This document shows, one piece after another, positions 46,166 to 54,112 of a stretch of 64,000 nt of DNA. The notes below the pieces were generated by a model, which saw only the letters and a program-made list of their open reading frames with translations, was not told the DNA's origin and made no database searches. A program made the translations under genes and the position numbers. Source of the stretch: Salinispora mooreana. GTDB lineage: Bacteria; Actinomycetota; Actinomycetes; Mycobacteriales; Micromonosporaceae. Position 1 is the first letter of the stretch. Every line of letters begins with the position of its first letter. Location: positions 2,223,149 to 2,287,148 of the forward strand of contig NZ_KB900614.1 in assembly GCF_000379065.1 (NCBI RefSeq), read 5' to 3'.

Positions 46166-47452
46166 TCAGAAGGCACCCTGAATCTGGGCGTCCTTGGTGA
46201 ACTGCTGCCAGGCCTCGTCCTCACTGGCCTGTCCGTTCTCGAACGCTCGCAGGGCCAGCCCGAAGGCGTTCTCCTTCACCGCCTGGTGCTTCGGCCCCAG
46301 GTGGATCGGCTCGATCTTGCTGACGCTCTCGCCGAAGATCTTCCCGGTCGGGGCGTCGCTGAAGTACTCGTTGGTGTAGCTGAGGAACGCCTCGTCCTGC
46401 AGCGCCTCCAGGTGGGTGGGGAGCGGACCCTTGGCCTTGAAGGCCTCCACCTGGCTGGTGGCGTTGGTCAGGAACTCGGCGAGCTTCGCCGCCTCCTCGT
46501 GGTAGGAGCTCTGCTCCGGCACCGCCAGCCAGGAGCCGCCCCAGTTGCCGCCGCCACCGGGCACGGCCGCCACGTCCCACTTACCCTGGTTCTCCTCGCC
46601 GGAGTTCTCCACGACGATGCCGAGCATCCAGGACGGGCAGAAGGTGACCGCGAAGCTGCCCTGCTTGAAGCCGGCGGACCACTCCGGTGACCAGGTGGCG
46701 GCCTTGGCGGAGATGTCGACCATCGAGACCGCGGTGTCCCAGGCCGCCTTCACCGCGGGGCTGGTGTCCGCGATGATGTTGTTCTCCTTGTCGTAGAAGA
46801 GGTCGTCACCCTGCTGAAAGAGCGACGCGTCGGCGACTGCGGTGATCGAGTCGATGAGGGCCTTGCCACCGCTGCCCTCCTGGTACGTCCGGCCAGTCTT
46901 CAGGAAGCTGTCCCAGTCCGGCCAGAGCGCCGACACCTCATCCCGATCGGTGGGCAGCCCGGCCGCCTCGAAGAGGTCCTTGCGGTAGCAGACGGCGAGG
47001 CTGCCGACGTCGGTCGGCAGACCCATCAGTCGGCCGTCCGGCGCCTTGCCCAGCTCCCACTTCCAGGGCAGGTAGTCCTCGGAGTGATCGTCAACCAGCG
47101 GGGCGAGATCCACCCAGTTGCGCGGGTTGGACTTGAACTCGTTGAGGATGCCCTCCTCCAGCGCGACCACGTCGCCCGCACCCTTGCCGGTGGCCAGGTA
47201 GCGCACCAGCTTGGGTCGGTACTCGCCCAGCTGCGCGGTCTTGCGCATCTCGATCTTGATGCCGGTGTCCTTCTCGTACTGTTTGACGAGTTCGTCGTAG
47301 CCGAACTCGCCGAACGTTTCGACGACCAGCTTGCTGGGCTTCTCGCCCGCGGCCGGCTCGTCGTCGTTGCCGCAGGCCGCGAGGCCGCCGACAGCGGTGA
47401 TCGCGGCAAGGGCGCTGGCCGCCAGGCGGGAACGCCGCGTGGTGAGGCTCAT
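46166..47452 (-). CDS. cebE: Cello-oligosaccharide-binding lipoprotein, CebE-like
   Basis: A 428-residue extracellular solute-binding protein (family 1). The signal peptide ends in the lipobox LAAC with lipid-attachment Cys27. The mature protein begins Glu/Asp/Gly-rich and contains the typical two-lobe fold (YEKDTGIKIEMRKT, LPTDVGSLAVCYRKDLFEAAG). The CebR operator 123 bp upstream and the downstream permeases and beta-glucosidase support cellobiose/cellotriose as ligands. Other beta-glucosides remain possible. Confidence 0.94.
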   Translation of the reverse strand: MSLTTRRSRLAASALAAITAVGGLAACGNDDEPAAGEKPSKLVVETFGEFGYDELVKQYEKDTGIKIEMRKTAQLGEYRPKLVRYLATGKGAGDVVALEEGILNEFKSNPRNWVDLAPLVDDHSEDYLPWKWELGKAPDGRLMGLPTDVGSLAVCYRKDLFEAAGLPTDRDEVSALWPDWDSFLKTGRTYQEGSGGKALIDSITAVADASLFQQGDDLFYDKENNIIADTSPAVKAAWDTAVSMVDISAKAATWSPEWSAGFKQGSFAVTFCPSWMLGIVVENSGEENQGKWDVAAVPGGGGNWGGSWLAVPEQSSYHEEAAKLAEFLTNATSQVEAFKAKGPLPTHLEALQDEAFLSYTNEYFSDAPTGKIFGESVSKIEPIHLGPKHQAVKENAFGLALRAFENGQASEDEAWQQFTKDAQIQGAF

Positions 47453-47574
47453 CCTGACCCCTCTTTTCGAAGTGAGGCTGCGTCTGTCGTGATGGGGATG
47501 CGGTACGGGGTGTCGACCGACGATGATGGATTCAACGACGGTCCGGCGTGGACACATGAGCCGTACCGCACTAC

Positions 47575-47588
47575 TGGGAACGCTCCCA
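47575..47588. promoter_or_regulatory. CebR operator
   Basis: TGGGAACGCTCCCA differs at one base from the Streptomyces CebR palindrome TGGGAGCGCTCCCA. It lies 123 bp upstream of the cebE ATG. Confidence 0.8.
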
Positions 47589-47719
47589 TGAGATTGCCGG
47601 GAGGTGTCAGACGTGTCAATAGGCCGAGGGGGGTGAATCCTGGATCGTTACCGCGCGCCCACGATCCCCGTCGCGAGATGGCGCTTTCCCCGGGTCAGCG
47701 CACGAGGCGGCGAAACAGG

Positions 47720-48265
47720 TCAGCAGAATCGACGGAGCAACGTGCCCGCCCGACCGGAATCGAAGGCGGCCGGATCAAAGCGGTCCCCCGCCCAGTCACG
47801 CAACGTGCGGTGCTCGGGATGACCCGGATCAGCGAATGCGGTCAGTAGCGCCAGATAGCCGGCCGGACCGCCGACATCCTCCGGCGGGCATGCCCGATCC
47901 CCATCCGGGCAGTCGGGATAACGCCCCTCCGGATCGGCCAGAAGGACGTCCTCCACCACCAGATCGTGCTCCCACCAGCTGCCGAAGTCGTAGGTGTAGT
48001 GGAAGCGGCTGCCCTTACCGACCACCGCGTCCAGCCGCACGTCCAGCTCGTCGCGGAGTAACAGCTCGCCGTCCGGGTCGGGCTCCCCGTACTGCTCGCC
48101 GTTGACCTCGAACGAATGCAGGTGGCAGTCCCGCCAACCCATCGCGTGCTGCACCACCCGGTGCACCCGGTCGAGGGTGAAGCCGCCCGGGACCAGCACC
48201 CGGCGCCAGACCAGCGGCCGGACCCCGGCCAGGGAAATCCTCAGCTGGAAGATCTGACGCGGCAT
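47720..48265 (-). CDS. pRiA4b ORF-3-family protein
   Basis: A 181-residue protein of the plasmid pRiA4b ORF-3 family, identified by LRISLAGVRPLVWRRVLVP near the N-terminus, LHSFEVNGEQYG, FHYTYDFGSWWEHDLVVE and the C-terminal GPAGYLALL. Members occur widely on chromosomes and plasmids and have no firmly assigned function. The ATG at 48265 has GGGAGGA upstream; longer frames lack support. It is divergent, with 34 bp between starts, from the small Cys-rich gene at 48300. Confidence 0.9.
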   Translation of the reverse strand: MPRQIFQLRISLAGVRPLVWRRVLVPGGFTLDRVHRVVQHAMGWRDCHLHSFEVNGEQYGEPDPDGELLLRDELDVRLDAVVGKGSRFHYTYDFGSWWEHDLVVEDVLLADPEGRYPDCPDGDRACPPEDVGGPAGYLALLTAFADPGHPEHRTLRDWAGDRFDPAAFDSGRAGTLLRRFC

Positions 48266-48287
48266 GCTATCCCGTCCTCCCGCAGAA

Positions 48288-48293
48288 TAAGCT
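48288..48293 (+). promoter_or_regulatory. Putative -10 element, leaderless Cys-rich gene
   Basis: TAAGCT lies six bases ahead of the ATG at 48300. No ribosome site is present between them. Confidence 0.4.
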
Positions 48294-48299
48294 GCGACC

Positions 48300-48419
48300 A
48301 TGATCTGCCGAGCGTGCCGGGCGAGGCGGCACGACGACTGTCGCGGCCGGAACTGGTGTGACTGCCAGCACCGCACCCTTCCGCCACCCCCTCCGGTCAC
48401 GGGTCCGGCCAGCGAATGA
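48300..48419 (+). CDS. Small Cys/His-rich protein coupled to the RibD-like reductase
   Basis: A 39-residue frame from ATG 48300 to TGA 48419. It has five Cys and two His in the order C-x2-C-x4-H-x2-C-x5-WC-x-C-x-H, a spacing suited to zinc or an Fe-S cluster, then a Pro-rich tail. The stop overlaps the next ATG as ATGA, and a TANNNT element lies six bases ahead of the start. It is too short for standard gene callers. The regular Cys pattern and the overlap are the evidence that it is real; no homologue is known to me. Confidence 0.6.
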   Translation: MICRACRARRHDDCRGRNWCDCQHRTLPPPPPVTGPASE

Positions 48420-49162
48420 CCGTCGGAACGCCGATTACCGCGCTCTGGCCCGCGCCGTCCGGTGCGGCCCTCGACGACGCCGCGCTCACCGCCTGCTATG
48501 GCCGGGCCGACCGACCACGCCTACGCGTGAACTTCGTGACCAGCGTGGATGGCGCGGTCACCGTTGACGGTTATTCGGCCGGGCTCTCCGGCGAGCCGGA
48601 CAAGCGGGTCTTTCGACTGCTGCGGATGCTCTGCGACGGTCTCGTGGTCGCCGGCGGCACGATGCGCCACGAGCGGTACCGGCCACTGCGCCTGGACGAG
48701 CGACGCCGCGCCTGGCGCCGGGAGCATGGCCTACCGGAGTTCCCGACCCTCGTCGTGGTCTCCGGCTCGGTCAACCTCGACCCGACCCATCCCGCCCTCG
48801 CCGACGCACCGGTACGCCCGATCGTGCTCACGCACGCCGCCGCCACCGCCCCGCCCGGCCTGGCCGACGTCGCCGACCTCGTCGGATGCGGCGACGACCG
48901 GGTGGACCTCGCCGCCGGCCTGGTCGAGCTGCGTCGCCGCGGGCTCGGCCAGCTGCTCTGCGAGGGCGGGCCGCACCTCTTCGGCGCGCTCACCGCGGCC
49001 GACCTGGTGGACGAGGTCTGCCTGACCGTCGCCCCGCTACTGGCCGGCGCCGGGCCGGGCCGAATCACCGCCGGAGAGCCCAGCCCGGTGCGGCACCTAC
49101 CGCTGCGGCACGTGCTCGCCGCCGCCGACGGCGGGCTGCTGCTCCGCTACGCCCGCGACTGA
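48416..49162 (+). CDS. RibD C-terminal-domain pyrimidine reductase-family protein
   Basis: A 248-residue reductase with a dihydrofolate-reductase-like fold (RibD_C). It shows VNFVTSVDGAVTVDGYSAGLSG near residue 38, the RMLCDGLVVAGGTMRHERY segment and LLCEGGPHLFGAL. The stand-alone reductase is typical of actinobacteria, where such proteins are annotated as pyrimidine reductase or F420/NADPH-dependent reductases. A role in riboflavin or a related pterin pathway is possible, but no rib genes are nearby. It is coupled to the Cys-rich small protein upstream. Confidence 0.9.
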   Translation: MTVGTPITALWPAPSGAALDDAALTACYGRADRPRLRVNFVTSVDGAVTVDGYSAGLSGEPDKRVFRLLRMLCDGLVVAGGTMRHERYRPLRLDERRRAWRREHGLPEFPTLVVVSGSVNLDPTHPALADAPVRPIVLTHAAATAPPGLADVADLVGCGDDRVDLAAGLVELRRRGLGQLLCEGGPHLFGALTAADLVDEVCLTVAPLLAGAGPGRITAGEPSPVRHLPLRHVLAAADGGLLLRYARD

Positions 49163-49305
49163 CCCCCGACTGCCCCGCACCGCCCCGGCCCGGCACCACA
49201 CCGGGTGAACGACACCGGGGGTTGGCCGAGGCGCTGGCGACGACCGTCACCGCCAGCGGCCACAGTCGCCGCGACGCGCGCAGTCACCGCCGGCGGTCGC
49301 CGCGG

Positions 49306-50973
49306 TCAGCGGGCCTCGCAGATCCGGCCGGTGAAGGCGGGATCCGCCTCCCGGCCCGCCGACCAGACCGGATTGATCCGCAGGGCCAGCGGTGGTGGCT
49401 GCCAGGCCGAGCCGAGACGTTGGAGCACCTCGTACTGCATCTCCGACCGCTGCACCGGCTCGCCGGAGAGGAAATCGAGCACCAGGTCCGCGACGTCGTC
49501 CCGGCCGACCAACTCACCATGGAACGCGGGCAGCTCGTAGACCGGGATCCGGTGGTACTCGCCGGGCGGCGCCTCCACCGCGGTGACCGTCGGCAGGAAG
49601 GCCACCATCCGCACGCCCGCCACCGGGCAGAGCGTGCGATTTCGGTAGAACGGGGCATCGGCCAGCAGCGAGCGGATGAACTCCTGGTCCGGCACCTCGT
49701 CCACGCTGTCGGTGATGTTCCAGAGCGACTGCAGCAGCCGTAGCTCCCAACCGGCCACGACGCCCCACCCCCGCCTGATCTGCGCGGGCGGGTAGTACAC
49801 CCGACCAGGCATCACCAACGGGCTGAACAGCAGCACCGCCTCCACCTTCGTCATCGGCCATCGCTCCAGGTAGGTCCGGGCCACCATCGCCCCCTCGCTG
49901 TGCCCGATCAGGGCAATCGGCCGGTTGGTCCGCTCGTGCAGGACCTCGACCTGCTCCGCCAGCAGGGCCGCGCTGTCGCCCAACGACCGGTGGGTGGCCA
50001 CTTCCGTGTACGGCAACGGCCGATCCTGTTCATCCAGCCCGAGGTAGGAGAACCGCTCCACCCGCGGATCCACCGCCGGTTCACCGTCGTACTCGGAGTC
50101 GTGCCCACCCAAGGCGATCACCGCGTACGGGACCGAGTCCGGCAACGGCTCGTTCATGATCGGCGGTCGCCACCCGCCGCGCCCGCCCTGGAGTCGCTCG
50201 CCCACCAGTGGCATCGCCGGAAAGCTGAGCAGGAGCAGCGTGATCACCAGCGGCACCACCGGCACGGCCCGAAGGCGAGCCCGGCCGGGGGCCAGCGCGG
50301 CGGCGACGCTCTTTCGCCAGAGCACCGCGTTGACCGCGCCGCAGACGACGGCCAACGGGACGCCCCACCAGATGGGCACCGTCGACAGCACCGCACCGGC
50401 GACGGTGAGGACGGCGAAATTCAGCCACGCCCACCCCACCACCGCCAGCCGCGGCAGGCCCCGCCACCAGTCGGCGGACACCCCGGCCTGCAGCAGGAAC
50501 GGAGCGAGCAGCAACAACGGCAACAGTGCGGCGATCAGATACCAGGAGAGCCCGGTCGTGGCGAACGCCATCGCCAGGGCCACCCAGGGCGAGAGGATCA
50601 CCGCGGTCAGGATGGCGACCCAGATGTTGCGCCGGAGGAGCCAGCGCCACGACGGGTGGGGGGCTCCGTCCGGCCAGGCCAGGTTGGCCTGGACTGTGGT
50701 GAGGACTCCCCGCAGCGCCGAGATCCCCACCAACGTGAGGAAGAACCCGGGGATGGTCCGGTGGTAGACGAAGAGCCAGCGCAACTCATGGAAGGTGCCG
50801 TACGGCCAGACGGCGGTCACCTGCGGCGACAGCCCACGAACAGCCTGGAACCCGAGCACGGCGATGATCGTCGCCTCCACCGCCGGCAGGACTGCCGCCA
50901 GCGCGACCAGCGCCTTGAACCGACCGCGGGGCGTCCGCAGCCACTCCTCCAGCAGTTTCATCCGGTACAGCAT
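49306..50973 (-). CDS. Membrane-anchored alpha/beta-hydrolase-like protein
   Basis: A 555-residue protein. The N-terminal 260 residues hold about six membrane helices. The C-terminal part looks like a lipase/esterase-type alpha/beta hydrolase with the nucleophile elbow GHSEG (about residue 357) inside the ALIGHSEGAMVARTYLE segment, and with Asp/His candidates later. The start MLYRMKLLEEW at 50973 has GGGAG upstream. No substrate can be assigned; the fused membrane domain suggests a lipid or envelope target on the outer face. Confidence 0.78.
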   Translation of the reverse strand: MLYRMKLLEEWLRTPRGRFKALVALAAVLPAVEATIIAVLGFQAVRGLSPQVTAVWPYGTFHELRWLFVYHRTIPGFFLTLVGISALRGVLTTVQANLAWPDGAPHPSWRWLLRRNIWVAILTAVILSPWVALAMAFATTGLSWYLIAALLPLLLLAPFLLQAGVSADWWRGLPRLAVVGWAWLNFAVLTVAGAVLSTVPIWWGVPLAVVCGAVNAVLWRKSVAAALAPGRARLRAVPVVPLVITLLLLSFPAMPLVGERLQGGRGGWRPPIMNEPLPDSVPYAVIALGGHDSEYDGEPAVDPRVERFSYLGLDEQDRPLPYTEVATHRSLGDSAALLAEQVEVLHERTNRPIALIGHSEGAMVARTYLERWPMTKVEAVLLFSPLVMPGRVYYPPAQIRRGWGVVAGWELRLLQSLWNITDSVDEVPDQEFIRSLLADAPFYRNRTLCPVAGVRMVAFLPTVTAVEAPPGEYHRIPVYELPAFHGELVGRDDVADLVLDFLSGEPVQRSEMQYEVLQRLGSAWQPPPLALRINPVWSAGREADPAFTGRICEAR

Positions 50974-51207
50974 CGCCCAGCTCCCGCCCCGCTCGTGGCG
51001 GATCCGCCGAGAACGCCCAGCGAGGCGCCCATCGCTCACGGCCTGGCAGACGCCCGTTGCTCACCGCCCGGCACCCACCCTCCCAGGGCGGGCGGGTGGC
51101 GGGCACGGCGTGGTCTCCGCCGCGTCACGTGGCGGCCGGTCGTAGGTCTCGGGCAGGATGCAGGACGTGTCTGCCGACCTCGCCCCCCAGCCCCGCGGAG
51201 TAACCCG

Positions 51208-52950
51208 ATGACCGACGACGCCGTGGACGGCCCGGGCGAGCTGGTCGGCCGGGTGCTCGGCACCGCCGACGCCACCCCGCTGCAGTTCTGGACAGCGGTC
51301 TCCCCCAGCAGCTACCTGCAGCTCGACGACGTCGTGGCCACCCGCCGCGAGCTGCCGGACCGGGAGCCGGTGACGATCGCCGGGGTGGTCACCCAGGTGC
51401 GCGCCCGCCACGAGGGCGCCCAGTTCGACTCCGACGTCTTCGCGATCGCCGACGGGATGCTCCCCGCCCAGGTGCAGGAGGCCGCCGAGATCACCACCAC
51501 CCGGGTCGACCCGGAGCTCTACGTTCCGCCGTCGCCGGGCGCCGTCGTGCACCGGGCCGAGGGGGACGCCCGAGCCCGGGCGCTGCACTTCGACCGGATG
51601 GAGCGGCGGATCCCGATGGGCACCGGCCGCGACGGCGTTCCGGTCTACCTCAACGCCGACTTCCTTGACGGCACCCGGGGCGCGCACGTCTCCATCTCCG
51701 GCATCTCCGGCGTCGCCACCAAGACGAGCTTCGCCACCTTCCTGCTCTACTCGGTCTTCCGCTCCGGCGTCCTCGGCGGTGACGCGGTCAACGCCAAGGC
51801 GCTGATCTTCAACGTCAAGGGCGAGGACCTGCTCTTCCTCGACCACCCCAACACCCGGCTGGACGAGTCCACCCGCACGGCGTACGCCCGACTCGGTCTG
51901 GACGCCGCGGCCTTCGGAGACGTGCGGGTCCACGCTCCGCCCCGGGCCGGTGACGCCACCGGCACGCCGGATGTGAGCAGTCGGCTCAGTGGGGTGGACA
52001 GCTTCTACTGGACGCTCGACGAGTTCTGCGCCGACCGTCTTCTGCCGTACGTCTTCGCCGACGCCGACGACGAGCGCCAGCAGTACACGATGGTGGTGCA
52101 CTCGGTCACCGCCCACCTGGCCCGGTACGCGCAGCCCGCCGACGGCGGGGTGAGCATCGACGGGGTCCGCCTCGGCAGCTACGCCGACCTGGTCGATCAC
52201 ATCGTCGAGCAGCTCAACGACGACGAGACCCGGGGGGACTGGGCCGGCAGCGCGGTCGGACTCGGTACCGTCAACGCCTTCGCCCGCCGGTTGATCGGCA
52301 GTAAGAAGGACCTGTCCCGGCTGATCCGTGGCGATCTGGCCACCCGGCGCCCGCACCGCATCAACACCGCGGAGTCGGCGCAGGTCACCGTGGTTGACCT
52401 GCACAACCTGCCGGACCGGGCGCAGCGGTTCGTGGTCGGCGTGACGCTCAAGAGCGAGTTCGAGCGCAAGGAGAAGACCGGCACGGCCAAGCCGCTGCTC
52501 TTCGTCGTCCTCGACGAGCTGAACAAGTACGCCCCCCGCGAGGGCTCCTCCCCGATCAAGGAGGTGCTGCTGGACATCGCCGAGCGGGGCCGCTCCCTCG
52601 GGGTGATCCTGGTCGGCGCGCAGCAGACCGCCAGCGAGGTGGAGCGGCGCATCGTCACGAACTCGGCGGTCCGGGTGGTCGGCCGGCTCGACCCGGCCGA
52701 GGCGTCCCGCCCCGAGTACGGTTTCCTCCCGCCGGCGCAACGGCAGCGGGCGCTGCTGGCCAAACCGGGCACGATGTTCGTCAACCAGCCCGACATCCCG
52801 GTGCCCCTCTGCCTGGAATTTCCGTTTCCTGCCTGGGCGACGCGGGTCGCGGAGGCGGGTGCGGTGCCCTCCCAGACCCTCCGGTCGATCACTCAGTCGG
52901 CCGACCCGTTCGCCGTGGTGGGCGCCGGTGACGACGACATCCCGTTCTGA
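51208..52950 (+). CDS. herA: HerA-like hexameric DNA translocase ATPase
   Basis: A 580-residue FtsK/HerA-superfamily ATPase with an N-terminal HAS-barrel-like domain (about 10-110). The nucleotide site is atypical (SGISGVATKTSFA near 165, lacking the strict GxxxxGKT), whereas Walker B VVLDELNKYAPREG and the sensor region LGVILVGAQQTASEVERR are clear. HerA pumps DNA to its partner nuclease NurA during end resection. This gene is the first of a tight operon with sbcD, sbcC and nurA. The ATG at 51208 begins the conserved part; the frame runs open upstream over the antisense of the neighbouring hydrolase gene. Confidence 0.9.
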   Translation: MTDDAVDGPGELVGRVLGTADATPLQFWTAVSPSSYLQLDDVVATRRELPDREPVTIAGVVTQVRARHEGAQFDSDVFAIADGMLPAQVQEAAEITTTRVDPELYVPPSPGAVVHRAEGDARARALHFDRMERRIPMGTGRDGVPVYLNADFLDGTRGAHVSISGISGVATKTSFATFLLYSVFRSGVLGGDAVNAKALIFNVKGEDLLFLDHPNTRLDESTRTAYARLGLDAAAFGDVRVHAPPRAGDATGTPDVSSRLSGVDSFYWTLDEFCADRLLPYVFADADDERQQYTMVVHSVTAHLARYAQPADGGVSIDGVRLGSYADLVDHIVEQLNDDETRGDWAGSAVGLGTVNAFARRLIGSKKDLSRLIRGDLATRRPHRINTAESAQVTVVDLHNLPDRAQRFVVGVTLKSEFERKEKTGTAKPLLFVVLDELNKYAPREGSSPIKEVLLDIAERGRSLGVILVGAQQTASEVERRIVTNSAVRVVGRLDPAEASRPEYGFLPPAQRQRALLAKPGTMFVNQPDIPVPLCLEFPFPAWATRVAEAGAVPSQTLRSITQSADPFAVVGAGDDDIPF

Positions 52951-52963
52951 GGTGGTGTGAGCC

Positions 52964-54112
52964 GTGAAGATCCTGCACACCTCCGACTGGCACGTCGGCA
53001 AGGTCCTCAAGGGGCAGTCCCGGGCCGATGAGCACAAGGCCGTCCTCGCCGGGGTGATCGAGGTGGCCCGACGGGAGGCGCCGGACCTGATCATCATCGC
53101 CGGCGACCTCTACGACACCGCCGCCCCCACCCCCGAGGCGACCCGGTTGGTCACCCGCGCGCTGACCGCGCTGCGCCGTACCGGCGCCGACGTCGTCGCG
53201 ATCGGCGGCAACCACGACAACGGCGCGGCGCTGGACGCGCTGCGGCCGTGGGCCGAGGCCGCCGGGATCACGCTGCGGGGCACCGTGCGCGAAGACCCCA
53301 ACGAGCACATCATCGACGGTACGACCGGCGGCGGCGAACGCTGGCAGCTCGCCGCGCTGCCGTTTCTGTCCCAGCGGTACGCGGTCCGGGCCGTGGAGAT
53401 GTATGAGCTGACCGCCGCCGAGGCGAACCAGACGTACGCCGACCACCTGGGACGGATCGTCAGCCGGTTGACCGAAGGCTTCGCCGAGCCGAACCGGGTG
53501 CACCTGGTCACCGCCCACCTGACCGTGGTCGGGGCGGCGACCGGCGGCGGCGAGCGGGACGCGCACACCGTCCTCGGTTACGCGGTGCCGGCGACGGTCT
53601 TCCCCGGCACCGCGCACTACGTCGCGCTCGGTCACCTGCACCGCGCCCAGCGGGTCGACGGCGGGTGCCCGATCCGCTACAGCGGCAGCCCGCTGGCGGT
53701 CGACTTCGGCGAGCAGGAGAACGTCCCGTCGGTGACCGTGGTCGAGGTGACCGCCACCACCGCGGCCCAGGTGCGCGAGGTGCCGATCCCCGCCGCCGCC
53801 TCCCTGCGGACTGTCCGCGGCACGCTCGCGCAGCTCGCCGAGGTTGAGGTGCCGGACGCCTGGCTGCGGGTCTTCGTCCGGGAGCAGCCCCGGGCCGGCC
53901 TTCGCGAGGAGGTGCAGGAGCTCCTCCCCCGCGCCCTGGAGATCAGAATCGATCCGGAGCTGGTGTCCGCGCCCGGCGGTGGTGCCCGCGTCGCCCAGCG
54001 CGCCGGCCGGTCACCGCGGGAGCTGTTCGGCGACTACCTGGACGACCGGGGACACGCCGACAACGACGTCCGGGGGCTCTTCGACGAGCTGTTCGAGGAG
54101 GTCGAGCACTGA
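52964..54112 (+). CDS. sbcD: SbcD/Mre11-family nuclease
   Basis: A 382-residue metallophosphoesterase nuclease of the Mre11 family. Metal-binding motifs are in order: HTSDWHVGK (residues 5-13), AGDLYD, GGNHDN, TAHLT, and ALGHLHRAQ. With SbcC it opens and trims DNA ends and hairpins. The GTG at 52964 lies 13 bases after herA with GAGGTGG upstream. Its stop overlaps the sbcC start as TGATG. Confidence 0.96.
   Translation: MKILHTSDWHVGKVLKGQSRADEHKAVLAGVIEVARREAPDLIIIAGDLYDTAAPTPEATRLVTRALTALRRTGADVVAIGGNHDNGAALDALRPWAEAAGITLRGTVREDPNEHIIDGTTGGGERWQLAALPFLSQRYAVRAVEMYELTAAEANQTYADHLGRIVSRLTEGFAEPNRVHLVTAHLTVVGAATGGGERDAHTVLGYAVPATVFPGTAHYVALGHLHRAQRVDGGCPIRYSGSPLAVDFGEQENVPSVTVVEVTATTAAQVREVPIPAAASLRTVRGTLAQLAEVEVPDAWLRVFVREQPRAGLREEVQELLPRALEIRIDPELVSAPGGGARVAQRAGRSPRELFGDYLDDRGHADNDVRGLFDELFEEVEH

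Noticed and set aside
49900..51207. Long open frame joined to herA from upstream
   Set aside because: It is antisense to the membrane hydrolase gene; composition is Arg/Gln/His/Pro-rich as in shadow frames. HerA homology begins at 51208.
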